Assembly: GCA_964451955.1 (NCBI GenBank)
Contig: CAYVKG010000049.1
Location: 1-30,728 of the forward strand
Direction of reading: 5' to 3'
From: JAPLNB01 sp964451955
GTDB taxonomy: Bacteria > Planctomycetota > Phycisphaerae > Tepidisphaerales > Tepidisphaeraceae
DNA length: 30,728 nt
In this document: positions 8,031 to 16,975 of the stretch, one piece after another
Layout of the letters: every line of letters begins with the position of its first letter
How positions within the stretch are numbered: position 1 is the first letter of the stretch
The notes under the pieces: model-generated
The model's input: the letters and a program-made list of their open reading frames with translations, nothing else
Told to the model about the DNA's origin: nothing
The model's database searches: none
Made by a program: the position numbers and the translations under genes

Positions 8031-10559
8031 TCACTTCTCAACCGGCGCGGAAACCGAGATGCCCTGCAGGGCCGAACCATCGGGCGCAACGAGGCGGCAG
8101 CAGGCGGACCACTCGCCACCTCCCTGTGTTACCTTGAACAGAAACGTGTTGACGCCGGCGACCAGATTGATCTTCACTTTGTCCGACCCTGGGCTGGTGG
8201 GGCGAACGACATTATTCGCGAAGACGCGGCGGTTGTTCTGCATGACTTTGATGCCATCGTCGCTGCCAAGCTCGAGTTGCGCGGGCTGAGCGGTGGCCGA
8301 CGTGACCACGACCCGGAGGTAAGCCACTCGCTGCTGGCCTCCGATTGCCTTGTCCAAATGCACAATCGCGGGGCTGCCTTCCGCTCGGATCGGTCGCCAC
8401 GTGACGGCAGCGTTTGGCTGTTCGGGTGCAAACGCGATGTCAAACAGCTCCCCCGCCTCCTTGCCTTCCTGACTGTAGGGACCGGACACCGCAAAGGCCG
8501 TGATGTAACCGTTCACCATCAGACCACTCGATACGGAGGCGATCGCTTCATCGACCTGCTTTCTGAGCTCATCAGAGGAGATAGCGACTTTCATTTCGTT
8601 CAGCGCGGACTTGGCTTTTTCAGGGTCGATACTGCCAAGCTGACGCGCAACGCGAATGCCAGCCCTAGCGGCGTCGTTCGCAAGCTCGGTATCCTTCAGG
8701 TGCCTCTGCACCAGTTCCAGAGAGCCGACGGAAACAACGTCTCCCAAGCCAGCCAGCGCCTGCCTCTTCTCCTCCGGGCGCTTGGCAATCTCGAGTACGC
8801 CCGCGTAGATGGCCAATCGCTGGGATGCCGGCTGGTCCTGGACAGCCCCCAAGCGTATCGCACCCCGAAGGGCGAGCACAACGTCTCGCTCTGCCGTGCT
8901 GGACTTGGCCAAGTCCAGGATTGCCCCGGCTGCTGCAACATCGGGCCAGTCGATCAACTCCCGAGTGGCGGCGTCGGCAACTTCCTTGTCAGGGTCCTTC
9001 ATCGCCTTCTGGACCGCGGCGAGCGCGTCGGGGGTCGGCACGCGAGAGAGAATCCGCAATAGCGAGGTGCGGGCTTGAGCCGATCTGGCTGCCTCGACGG
9101 CGGCGAGTATGGTTTTGGCGGCGGTGGCCTTGTCCGCGGCTCGCGAGCAAATCGCTTTTGCCGTGTTCTCTGCGGACGTCCGCAAATTGGCCTGGCTGGT
9201 TCCTGTGATGATCGCCGTCAACTGCGGAAGTTGCGATGTTGTGCCTAGTGATGAGATCGCCTTGACAGCTTCCGATGCGACCGCGGGATCGGCGCTGGCC
9301 ATCAGTTTGACCAGTGTGTCCATCGCCGCCGCCTCCCGGCGAGCGGCAATCACGTTAATTACCACAACCTGTGTTGCCGCATCGCCCGTCTGAGCCTGCT
9401 CGATCAGAGCACTATCGATTCCGGCAACGCCAAGTCGCTCCAATGCCTTCCGCGCTGGACCGCTGTCAGCAGATCCCGCAGCCGCCAGCTTGACCAGTGT
9501 CGGAACATCGGCCGCCTGTCCGTGCGTCGCCAAGCCCTCGATCGCCGCAGCCCGGACGGGGCCATCTTTGCTTTGGTCGAGGATCTTCAGTAGCGCCGCG
9601 CGAAGGGCAACATCCTTCTGGTTACCGAGCACCGACAACAACGCCAGTTGTGCATCCGCCTTGAAAGTCGGCAATTGGTCTGCCAGCGAATTCCGAAGCG
9701 CCGTCTCGCTGGGGTCCTGAATCGCCGCCAGTGGCGCCGAACGCAACGTGATGTCATCCGATTGCATCGTCTGCACGATCAGTTGCGCGGCCGCGGCTTT
9801 GTCCAGTGTCCCGATCAGCCCGCGAGTCGCCGCTATCTGGATCTGTTTTGGTTGTGCGGGAGTAGCCAAACCCTTATATACCGCAATCGCCGTCTGCGTC
9901 TTGTTCTCCGAAGCCAGATGCTTCGCTGCGGTAATCTGGGCAGTCGCAACCGCTGCCCGCAATTCTTGGGGGACCTTGGCGGCATCCAACGCCTTGATGG
10001 CGTCCGCCGTCCCAATTTCTCCGATTGCGACAATCGCCGCGTGCGCCACCGCCTGATCGTCGCTGCCAACAAGGCTGGCCAACGCGCTGACCGCCTCGGC
10101 GTCGCGACGGGCACCGATGGAACTGATTATCCCAATCAGGACCTTTCCCTTGGCCTGAGACAATGCCGCGCGAAGAGCCGCCGCTGCCGCCGGCGACGCG
10201 TTAGGCTCCAGGGCGAAACGAGCCATATGAGAGGTCTCTTCATCCAGCAACAGAGGCGCCACGACCGGCACGCAGACCGGTGAGCCAACTGCGGCCAGTT
10301 GTCGGCATACGAAATTCTTGCAGTCCACCGTCGCGTCCGGGCTCCTCAGCGCATCCAGAAGCTTCGCCTCGATCGCCGGGTACTGCGACACGGTGGCCTT
10401 GCGGATTTCCGCCTCGACTGCCGCGCAGTCCTTGCGACTCTGATCCATGCTGTACGTGATGATCTTGGCAAACGGATCGCCGGCATCCTGTGCGCCGACG
10501 AATGTCGAAATCAGCAGACCTGCTATGAGCAAGGGTACTATGCGGTGAAGGGTGTTCAT
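8031..10559 (-). CDS. Secreted HEAT-repeat protein with C-terminal beta-sandwich domain
   Basis: The 842-residue protein begins MNTLHRIVPLLIAGLL, a signal peptide with a likely cut after FVGA near residue 23. Residues 30 to about 650 are tandem HEAT-type helical repeats rich in alanine, with recurring blocks such as AAIVAIGEIG, AAIEGLATHG, AVKAISSLG and DAATRELIDW. These are protein-protein interaction solenoids. The last ~170 residues (from VNGYITAFAVSGPY to GVNTFLFKVTQGGGEW) resemble the PA14-like or sugar-binding beta-sandwich of secreted planctomycete proteins, with DDGIKVMQNNRRV as the typical core. The ATG at 10559 follows GGAG at good spacing, while the longer frame would overlap the preceding gene. 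It lies 58 nt downstream of a Tat-exported oxidoreductase and is probably co-transcribed with it. No enzyme motif is visible. Confidence 0.8.
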   Translation of the reverse strand: MNTLHRIVPLLIAGLLISTFVGAQDAGDPFAKIITYSMDQSRKDCAAVEAEIRKATVSQYPAIEAKLLDALRSPDATVDCKNFVCRQLAAVGSPVCVPVVAPLLLDEETSHMARFALEPNASPAAAAALRAALSQAKGKVLIGIISSIGARRDAEAVSALASLVGSDDQAVAHAAIVAIGEIGTADAIKALDAAKVPQELRAAVATAQITAAKHLASENKTQTAIAVYKGLATPAQPKQIQIAATRGLIGTLDKAAAAQLIVQTMQSDDITLRSAPLAAIQDPSETALRNSLADQLPTFKADAQLALLSVLGNQKDVALRAALLKILDQSKDGPVRAAAIEGLATHGQAADVPTLVKLAAAGSADSGPARKALERLGVAGIDSALIEQAQTGDAATQVVVINVIAARREAAAMDTLVKLMASADPAVASEAVKAISSLGTTSQLPQLTAIITGTSQANLRTSAENTAKAICSRAADKATAAKTILAAVEAARSAQARTSLLRILSRVPTPDALAAVQKAMKDPDKEVADAATRELIDWPDVAAAGAILDLAKSSTAERDVVLALRGAIRLGAVQDQPASQRLAIYAGVLEIAKRPEEKRQALAGLGDVVSVGSLELVQRHLKDTELANDAARAGIRVARQLGSIDPEKAKSALNEMKVAISSDELRKQVDEAIASVSSGLMVNGYITAFAVSGPYSQEGKEAGELFDIAFAPEQPNAAVTWRPIRAEGSPAIVHLDKAIGGQQRVAYLRVVVTSATAQPAQLELGSDDGIKVMQNNRRVFANNVVRPTSPGSDKVKINLVAGVNTFLFKVTQGGGEWSACCRLVAPDGSALQGISVSAPVEK

Positions 10560-10617
10560 GTTCTTTGCTCCAATATCTCGGTCGTGGACAGCAGCCAATA
10601 GCCAGTGATCGGTGGAC

Positions 10618-11922
10618 TCAAACCATGTGCCAGGGTTGCCGATTCGCACGACCCAGCAGTTGTGACGCAGCCGCATCGCCCAAAATCTCCTCCGTGTCGG
10701 GGTTGAAGCGGATCTTCCGGCCCACCTTCAACGCGATCAGCCCGACATGGCCAAGACTGGCCGACCGATGGGCCACCTCCGCGGGCGTGATCGTCGGCCT
10801 ACGAGTCTTCACGCACTCAATGAAGTTTCCGATGTGATTCTGCGAATTGTAAAGGTGAATCTCGTTCGGGCTCAGTTTCACCTTCTTCAGTTCCTTCGGC
10901 GATGTGTCAAAGCCCCCGCGATCCACCCACACCCAACCCTTGTCACCGATCCACCTTGCACCCATCCGGATGCCGCCTTCCGCGTTCGCTACGATGAACT
11001 TCACCCCGTTTTTGTATGTCGCGATATAACGGTAGCGAGTCGGTGCGTCCCAAATGCCTTCCCTCGGCCAGTCACAATACACCGGTTCAACCTCGACCGG
11101 ACCCGTATATTGCGTGCCCATGCCCCACTGAGCGATATCGCCGTGGTGACCGATCCAGTCCATCATCTGGCCGCCGCCGTAATCAAGTTGCCACCGCCAG
11201 TTCCAATGCGTCCGATCCGGCGAATAGGGAGCGTACGGCGCCGGACCACACCAGAAATCGTAGTCCATGTCCGCAGGCGGATCACAGAACTTCGCAAAGC
11301 CGCCGGCCCCACCTGTCGGCAGCCCCACTTCGACCGTGTGCACCTTGCCGATGTACCCGTTCTGAACCAATTCGCAGGCGAAACGGAAATCACCGGTGGA
11401 TCGCTGCCACGACCCCGTCTGCCAGATTCGGCCGTATTGCTTTACCGCTTCGCACATCGCCCGGCCTTCGCGAAGATCATGCGAGAAGGGCTTCTCGCCA
11501 TACATGTCCTTGCCTGACTTCAACGCAGTGATCGCGGTTATCGCGTGCCAGTGGTCCGGGGTGGCCATCGACACCACATCAATGTCCGTGCGGGCGCAAA
11601 GCTCGCGAAAGTCCTTGTAGGCCACACAGTCCGTGTTCCTGTAGTGCTGATTGATCCGGTTCTTCGTCCCCTCCGCGTTCTTGCGGTCAACATCCGCAAC
11701 GGCGACGACCTGGCACGACGAATCGCCCAGAAAACCACCCAGGTTTGAATTGCCCTGGCCACCGACCCCGATGCAACCGACCACAATGCGGTTTGACGGC
11801 GACGGCCTGCCGGCAGCCCCGAGCGCCGAGGCGGGAATGATCGTCGGAAAAGCAATCGCGGTGCTGAACGCTGCGGCACGCTTGATCAGATCGCGACGGG
11901 TCAGCGAATTACGTGCGGTCAT
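10618..11922 (-). CDS. Tat-exported Gfo/Idh/MocA family oxidoreductase
   Basis: The 434-residue protein has a twin-arginine leader, TRRDLIKRAAAF at 8-19, ending in an alanine-rich cut region near 33-37. A Rossmann domain follows, with GCIGVGGQGN at 49-58 (GxGxxG type), and then the family EKP motif at 143-145 whose lysine is usually catalytic. The C-terminal domain contains GGQMMDWIGHHGDIAQW, typical of the planctomycete subfamily. These enzymes oxidise or reduce sugars, inositols or glycosides with tightly bound NAD(P). Export through Tat fits folding with cofactor before transport. The start at 11922 is chosen because AGGAG lies 8 nt upstream and the Tat motif follows immediately. The likely partner is the HEAT-repeat gene downstream. 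The substrate cannot be told from sequence. Confidence 0.9.
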   Translation of the reverse strand: MTARNSLTRRDLIKRAAAFSTAIAFPTIIPASALGAAGRPSPSNRIVVGCIGVGGQGNSNLGGFLGDSSCQVVAVADVDRKNAEGTKNRINQHYRNTDCVAYKDFRELCARTDIDVVSMATPDHWHAITAITALKSGKDMYGEKPFSHDLREGRAMCEAVKQYGRIWQTGSWQRSTGDFRFACELVQNGYIGKVHTVEVGLPTGGAGGFAKFCDPPADMDYDFWCGPAPYAPYSPDRTHWNWRWQLDYGGGQMMDWIGHHGDIAQWGMGTQYTGPVEVEPVYCDWPREGIWDAPTRYRYIATYKNGVKFIVANAEGGIRMGARWIGDKGWVWVDRGGFDTSPKELKKVKLSPNEIHLYNSQNHIGNFIECVKTRRPTITPAEVAHRSASLGHVGLIALKVGRKIRFNPDTEEILGDAAASQLLGRANRQPWHMV

Positions 11923-12093
11923 TAGTTGATCTCCTGAGCTATAGTCGACAGTAGTTGGCCTGGCAATCGAACGGAGGATAACAGTGAATCCCGGCCATGC
12001 AAGAACGACCGGAAACACCCGTTACCCGTAGTCAATACTCAAAAACCCCCAAGCATGTTGCCATACGCCGGTTCCGCACATCAGCAACACGCC

Positions 12094-12146
12094 AAAAAAA
12101 CACGGGATTCGAAAGATCGGCTTTTGCCGCCGTCGTCCGAATCCCG
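12094..12146 (-). terminator. Intrinsic terminator of the metalloprotease gene
   Basis: On the minus strand CGGGATTCG and CGAATCCCG form a perfect 9-bp stem with a 26-nt loop, followed by TG and seven T residues. It lies just after the stop of the LEPR-XLL metalloprotease gene. Confidence 0.8.
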
Positions 12147-12164
12147 GCAGATTGTCGGGAATGA

Positions 12165-14348
12165 CTAGAGCCTGAACGAATCGCGATCTCTGCCGATCAG
12201 CTTGGTCGAAAAGAGCGACATCCAGGACCCGGCCAGAGCCTTCACGCCGACCGGCTGGCCCAGCGACGCAACCGAGACCGCTGTAAAGGCCGAACTGCCG
12301 ACCTCGTTGTAGGCGCTGATTCGGTAGTAGTACTTGCCCTTCTTCAGGCCGGAATTAGTGTAGCTTGCGGTGTTGGCCGCAACCGTCGCGATCGTGACGA
12401 ACTTGACATTGTCCGTCGATCGCTGGATTGTGAAGCCGCTCTCATTGTTGGCATTATCCACCCAAGTCAACTGGATCTTGTTCTTCGAAATGGCGGTCGC
12501 GATCAGATTGCTTGGAGCCGCGGGCACCGACAGAACCTGCGTGGTCGCGCTAGCCGCATTGCTGGCCTGCGAATCGTCGGCCATGCCCATGGCGAACACT
12601 CGGTAGTAGTATGTGCCGCCCATCGCAAGCCCCGTGTCCTGAAAGCTCGTGACATCAGCCGCGACCGAGCCGATCGCCGACCAGTCGAAGTGGCCGTCCA
12701 CCGAACGCTCGATGCGATAACCTGTTTCGCCTGTAACGTCGGACCAGATCAGGTTAATCTGGCTTGTCGAAACCGCGGTGGCAATCAGGCCTGCCGGCAT
12801 TGCCGGAACCGTCGTTGCCTTTGCGGTGTTTGAATATTCCGAGTCGGCAGGGCCTCTCGCATAAACGCGGTAGGTGTAGGTCGTGCCACGCAGGACCGCA
12901 AAGTCCTCGTAGCTCGTCACATTAGCGGCCGTTGCCGCAAGGTCGCTCCAGGTGCTGCCATCGTCAACGCTGCGCTGGATCACGAAGGAGTCCTCGTTGT
13001 CGGACCTGTCGTTCCACGCCAGCGTGATCTGCGATGCGGATGTCACCATCGCGGCCAGATTCCCCGGAGCCGCTACGTAGTCCGCGGGCGTCACGATGCT
13101 CCCCCTGATTGTGTATTGACCGACGTCGCCGTACAAACCGTGGCTGGCCACGGCTACGCAGTAGGATCCCGCCGGCAACGACATCGACAGCGTCTCGCCC
13201 AAGGAACTGCTGTCGGCGCTGGCCAGCAATGTCCCTCCGGCCGACCAAAGCTCCAGCTTCAGGTCAAGCGTCGGACCGTACGCCGCAACCTCGCCGGTGA
13301 ATGAAACGACGCCGGCGTCCGTCGTGAACGAGAAATAGTCGCGATCCGTCATCTTCTCAATAATGCCGGATCCATAAACGCTTGAGCCGGAGACGACCAG
13401 TGCCGAAGCGGTGGAAATGGAAGACCCGACGGCGTCTGCGCTGTACCCGAATCCGTTGCTCGTGCCCGACAGAATCGCCAGATCATCCTGGTATACGGTG
13501 TAGCTTGTCGCGGCCGTGTTCAGCCAAAGTCCCCGGGCTGCGTAGTAGCTGCTGCCCATCACGGGTGCAACAAGACTGTTCCCGGAGTTGTACTCGCTGA
13601 TCTTCTTCCCGGTGGAATCAAAACTGGAGTGGTGGTCCAGCCCGAAACCGTGCCCCGATTCGTGCGAGATTGCCTCGGCCGTGTACTTGGGAGACCCCTT
13701 CCCAAGATTGTCCGGGAACACATAGACCACGTTCGCGTCCGCCGTGTAAAACGACCCGATGTACGCGACCCCTCCATACGTCCCCCCGGTCCACGAACCG
13801 TTCCCCCCGATCACCACCTTCAAAGCCACCTTGTTCGCATACGTGCCTGGGTCCACCGTCGTTACATTGATGTTGAACGGCGAGTACTTCTCGCTCACAC
13901 GTGCCCAGATCTGCCGGATCGACTCCAACTCCGCGTCACTGAACGTCGTCGGATCGTAATCCTGATCGTACGCCGGAGTGGCCGTCACATTGTATCCGTC
14001 CCAGTATGTCGCGGCCTCGCCGTCAAAATCCAAGTACAGCTTGGCCGATGCACCGGGTTTGCTATTCAACACCGGCACGCTTGTGAGCAGGCTGCTCCCC
14101 ACTGCCATCGCCGTAGTCGTTGAACTCGTCGTGCTGCTTCCTCCCAACATCCGGGCTGCCTTATGCACCTTGTCAAAGTGCGCCGCCCTTGTGTGAGGCG
14201 AAGGGTGGATCTTCGCTTCAGCGACAACACCTTGAAGCAACAAACGCGGCTCCAGAGGCGAAATCTCCACCGGCTGCAAGCGAGCGGACCCTACATTATC
14301 TCTGCGCGAACGATCACCCCTCGATCTTGAACTATGGTACAACATCAT
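12165..14348 (-). CDS. LEPR-XLL secreted zinc metalloprotease with PPC and fibronectin III domains
   Basis: The 727-residue protein has a basic N-terminus and LEPRLLL at 32-38, the LEPR-XLL motif typical of planctomycete surface and secreted proteins. Residues 100-320 form a zincin domain. HESGHGFGLDHH at 229-240 fits HExxHxxGxxH exactly (His229, Glu230, His233, Gly236, His239), and VAPVMGSSY further on may be the Met-turn. Residues about 330-410 resemble a pre-peptidase C-terminal domain (DRDYFSFTTDAG). Three fibronectin III repeats follow at roughly 428-515, 518-607 and 613-700, each with xxISLxW-like and YYYRVxA strands. GAGG lies 7 nt before the start. It probably degrades or processes extracellular protein. 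No PEP-CTERM or dockerin tail is present. Confidence 0.88.
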   Translation of the reverse strand: MMLYHSSRSRGDRSRRDNVGSARLQPVEISPLEPRLLLQGVVAEAKIHPSPHTRAAHFDKVHKAARMLGGSSTTSSTTTAMAVGSSLLTSVPVLNSKPGASAKLYLDFDGEAATYWDGYNVTATPAYDQDYDPTTFSDAELESIRQIWARVSEKYSPFNINVTTVDPGTYANKVALKVVIGGNGSWTGGTYGGVAYIGSFYTADANVVYVFPDNLGKGSPKYTAEAISHESGHGFGLDHHSSFDSTGKKISEYNSGNSLVAPVMGSSYYAARGLWLNTAATSYTVYQDDLAILSGTSNGFGYSADAVGSSISTASALVVSGSSVYGSGIIEKMTDRDYFSFTTDAGVVSFTGEVAAYGPTLDLKLELWSAGGTLLASADSSSLGETLSMSLPAGSYCVAVASHGLYGDVGQYTIRGSIVTPADYVAAPGNLAAMVTSASQITLAWNDRSDNEDSFVIQRSVDDGSTWSDLAATAANVTSYEDFAVLRGTTYTYRVYARGPADSEYSNTAKATTVPAMPAGLIATAVSTSQINLIWSDVTGETGYRIERSVDGHFDWSAIGSVAADVTSFQDTGLAMGGTYYYRVFAMGMADDSQASNAASATTQVLSVPAAPSNLIATAISKNKIQLTWVDNANNESGFTIQRSTDNVKFVTIATVAANTASYTNSGLKKGKYYYRISAYNEVGSSAFTAVSVASLGQPVGVKALAGSWMSLFSTKLIGRDRDSFRL

Positions 14349-14555
14349 GAAACAGCCTCAATTACGATGTGCTACGCACCCATTCCAAATAACAACCTAC
14401 GATGTACTTGAGGCCGAGGCAAACCGGATGATGCCGGAAGTTTGGGTCAACTCTGCGGATCAACTTCATCACTGGCCCTAAAGTTGTGTCTATTATTGGC
14501 TTACAGAATAGAAACAAGACACGCTGGTCCGATAAAAAAATAAAAAGCGCAAAAA

Positions 14556-14583
14556 ATGCCCGCTGGCCTCTCGGTCAGCGGGC
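14556..14583 (-). terminator. Intrinsic terminator of the first VPLPA-CTERM gene
   Basis: On the minus strand an 11-bp stem with one wobble (GCCCGCTGACC with GGCCAGCGGGC, 4-nt loop) is followed by A and six T residues. It lies about 45 nt past the stop at 14630. A second A-rich run at 14534-14546 on the plus strand extends the T-rich region. Confidence 0.9.
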
Positions 14584-14629
14584 AGCTAGTCAATTCTATG
14601 AAACCGCCGCGGCGGACTCTTTGCTTTCG

Positions 14630-15319
14630 TTACTTGGCAAAAACCCTACGCAGGCCCAGGGTTCCCATCAACGCGATACCACACCACACAGCGGCTGGCA
14701 GCGGCACCGGCGGCGGGCTGAAAGCGCTGTCGGGACGCATAATCCGCAGCCCATTCGGATCATCCATGAACGTATTCCAAGCGGTCATCCATGTGCCGTT
14801 ACTCTTGCCACCCTTCGCATAGAAGTTGCCCAGCACTGGAATCTTGGTCGAGTCGAACTCGATCACGGCGTATTGACCAAGACTGCCTTCGAACTTGATG
14901 CCGAAAATCGCCGCCGGCATGTTGGGGTTCGAGTTGCCGTTGCTTGTCGCGTCATACCACTTGGGGCTTGCACCCGTGCTGATGTCCGAGCTCTTGAAAT
15001 TCCCAGACACCTCGATAATGACATGGCTCAAGCTCTTCTGAAGCAGTTCGCCACCCGCGGCATTGCTGATCGTATACTTGTAATGATACGGAAAATCAGC
15101 GCTGTCCGTCTTCGTTATGTACCAGGCGATCTTGAACCCGTCATTCGTGGCCGCACTGTAGTCGCTGCGCCACTGATTCGTCGCCGCGACGCCATTAGCC
15201 TCATCCGTGACGAGGAATCCCTCTGCGACAACGGTATCCGCCAACGTCCAAGATGCCGTCATCGCCAACAAAACGGCACCAACCACCGGAGCCAATCTCT
15301 TCCTTAGCATGCTTAACAC
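14630..15319 (-). CDS. VPLPA-CTERM sorting-domain secreted protein (paralogue 1)
   Basis: The 229-residue protein has an N-terminal signal peptide cut near TLA-DT, a central beta-rich domain of unknown function, and a C-terminal VPLPA motif followed by a hydrophobic helix and basic tail (GLRRVFAK). That tail is the VPLPA variant of PEP-CTERM, removed by an exosortase after export. The gene after it in the sequence (15839-16528) is a close paralogue: both share DTV, GFLVTDE, NGVAAT, WRSDYSAATNDGFKIAW and VLGNFYAK. A GTG at 15319 is chosen because GGGAG sits 7 nt upstream; an ATG at 15310 is possible and would cost three residues. With GTG, both paralogues are exactly 229 residues, which supports it. 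Function beyond surface display is unknown. Confidence 0.85.
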   Translation of the reverse strand: MLSMLRKRLAPVVGAVLLAMTASWTLADTVVAEGFLVTDEANGVAATNQWRSDYSAATNDGFKIAWYITKTDSADFPYHYKYTISNAAGGELLQKSLSHVIIEVSGNFKSSDISTGASPKWYDATSNGNSNPNMPAAIFGIKFEGSLGQYAVIEFDSTKIPVLGNFYAKGGKSNGTWMTAWNTFMDDPNGLRIMRPDSAFSPPPVPLPAAVWCGIALMGTLGLRRVFAK

Positions 15320-15746
15320 TGCATTTCTCCCTTCATACACATCTGCCGACGCTGACACGCTTTCCATCTACCAACATGGACAGAGTCAACATGCGTCCAG
15401 ACGTATCGCCTTGCTTGATACACCTAACACAACAGTTGAACCGCAAAGACCTTCACCCACTTCGCGGCAACCCAACACTCACAACCCGGCGCATCCTTGT
15501 GGATTGACCAAGCTGCTTCGAGTGGTCCCTACAATATGGCCTCAATCCTGAAGACGTCAATGGAGAAATGCGCAATATCAGCGCGAATATAGCACACTTT
15601 CGGTACGCCAATGATGAAATGCGCAAGTTGCTAACAGGCAAGAGGATATTAGGACTATAATCTCTGTCCTCTTGGGGCATGTTTTGCCGGATATCCGCTT
15701 ATTTCGGCGACGATCGGCTTCGGCGGGCCCGCCCAAAAACCGCAAA
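15320..15746. other. Non-coding region upstream of VPLPA-CTERM paralogue 1
   Basis: No convincing gene lies here. The stretch is less GC-rich than its surroundings and should contain the promoter and leader for the gene ending at 14630. An 11-bp direct repeat, GAAATGCGCAA, occurs at 15565-15575 and 15616-15626, with starts 51 bp apart. No strong -35/-10 pair was found on the minus strand. Confidence 0.5.
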
Positions 15747-15780
15747 GAAAAACGCCGACCACTCCTGTCAGTGGCCGACG
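15747..15780 (-). terminator. Intrinsic terminator of the second VPLPA-CTERM gene
   Basis: On the minus strand an 11-bp stem (CGTCGGCCACT with AGTGGTCGGCG, one wobble, 6-nt loop) is followed by five T residues and then CTTT. It lies 58 nt after the stop at 15839, so the two paralogues are separate transcription units. Confidence 0.88.
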
Positions 15781-15838
15781 TCGTTCCTGCAAAAGAAGGT
15801 GCTCCGATACCGTTTCCTGCCCCCGTCTTCCAACGATC

Positions 15839-16528
15839 CTACACAGCGGCTCGCACGCGACGAAGGGCGACCATGCTCATCAGTCCCAAGCCGGCCCAGA
15901 GGGCGCCTGGCAAGGGAATGGCGGGGCTGAACTTGCCGTCCGGACGCATGATGAACATCCCGTTCTCGGGGTCCGACAGGCCCGTGTTCCACGCCGTGAC
16001 CGGGCCCGCATTCCCGTCCTTGGCATAGAAGTTGCCGAGAACGGGGCCACGGGTTGAGTCAAACTCGATCACAAACTGCGCCTTCTCCGCGTCCGTCGTC
16101 GGCGTGAACTTGATGCCGAAAACCGGTGCCGGCATATTCGGGTTGCTCCCGCTGTTGCCCGACGACACGTACGTGTGCGGTGTCGCCCCGGGGCTGATGT
16201 CGTCGCAGGTGAAGTTTCCAGATACCTGAATGATGATGTGGCTCAGGTCCTTCAGCAGATCGCCGCCCGATGCGTTGGTAATCTCATACCGGTAATGCAC
16301 CGGGAAACTCACGTTGGCGGTCTGGGTGATCGTCCAGGCGATCTTGAACCCGTCATTCGTGGCCGCACTGTAGTCGCTGCGCCACTGATACGTCGCCGCC
16401 ACGCCGTTCGGCTCGTCCGTAACCAGAAAACCGCTCGACAGAACAGTGTCGGCCCAGCACCAGGATGCCGTAAAGACGCACACACAGACTGCATACGCCG
16501 CCAGCCCCTTTTTACTGAACAGGCACAT
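15839..16528 (-). CDS. VPLPA-CTERM-type secreted protein (paralogue 2)
   Basis: This 229-residue protein is a tandem paralogue of the gene at 14630-15319. It has a signal peptide cut near CWA-DT, the same beta-rich central domain, and a C-terminal IPLPGALWAGLGLM tail with basic end RRVRAAV, a VPLPA/PEP-CTERM-type sorting signal. GAGGAG lies 6 nt before the ATG at 16528, so the 13-codon upstream extension is rejected. Many residues are identical to the paralogue, but loop regions differ. A 56-bp stretch is identical at the DNA level in both genes (see findings). An exosortase would be needed and is not in this window. The domain's function is unknown. Confidence 0.87.
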   Translation of the reverse strand: MCLFSKKGLAAYAVCVCVFTASWCWADTVLSSGFLVTDEPNGVAATYQWRSDYSAATNDGFKIAWTITQTANVSFPVHYRYEITNASGGDLLKDLSHIIIQVSGNFTCDDISPGATPHTYVSSGNSGSNPNMPAPVFGIKFTPTTDAEKAQFVIEFDSTRGPVLGNFYAKDGNAGPVTAWNTGLSDPENGMFIMRPDGKFSPAIPLPGALWAGLGLMSMVALRRVRAAV

Positions 16529-16975
16529 GATGCACTCCTCAAGAACCGGCTCGCAGTGGTGTGTCAAGTGTCAGCTCTGACCTATGGCCACCGCTGCACA
16601 ACCCGACTCATTGTTATTTGAGGTCACCCAACCACGATCCTTGAAAGGGCCCGCGAAGGAAATCACCCACATCGCTGAACCCACTGCCTCGCACACCCAC
16701 ATCCGTGCGGAATCGCCGGAAACGCACGTATAGTCTCGCCTCGAAAGCCAGGCGAGTCAACGAAATTATTCAAATTCGGATTCCTGAGCATCCGCTCCCC
16801 GGCAGTCAGCGGGCGGCCCAACCCAGCCTTAAGCAGTCCCCTGGCTGAGCCAATCTTCGGATCGACGGGATGTCCCATGCCGCGGATGCCTCGAAGATAA
16901 AAACCACGTCGAACGAAGCACTTGCGCATCGGAACTGTGAGCGGAGAATGGCCGACACGCGCCGCCCCGGCCAGA
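16529..16975. other. Non-coding region with a candidate hairpin
   Basis: There is no supported gene between the VPLPA-CTERM paralogue 2 start and the DUF1080 stop. CTCGCCT and AGGCGAG at 16735-16741 and 16750-16756 form a 7-bp inverted repeat with an 8-nt loop. On the minus strand TTGACT precedes it and TATACG follows, but the spacing (22 nt) is too long for an ordinary promoter. No clear terminator follows the DUF1080 gene. Confidence 0.4.

Noticed and set aside
15656..15661. A plus-strand TATAAT as a promoter
   Set aside because: The nearest TTG-type -35 is 22 nt away, and no plus-strand gene follows.
16735..16756. A 7-bp inverted repeat read as a terminator
   Set aside because: No T-tract follows on either strand. 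It may be a weak operator or chance.
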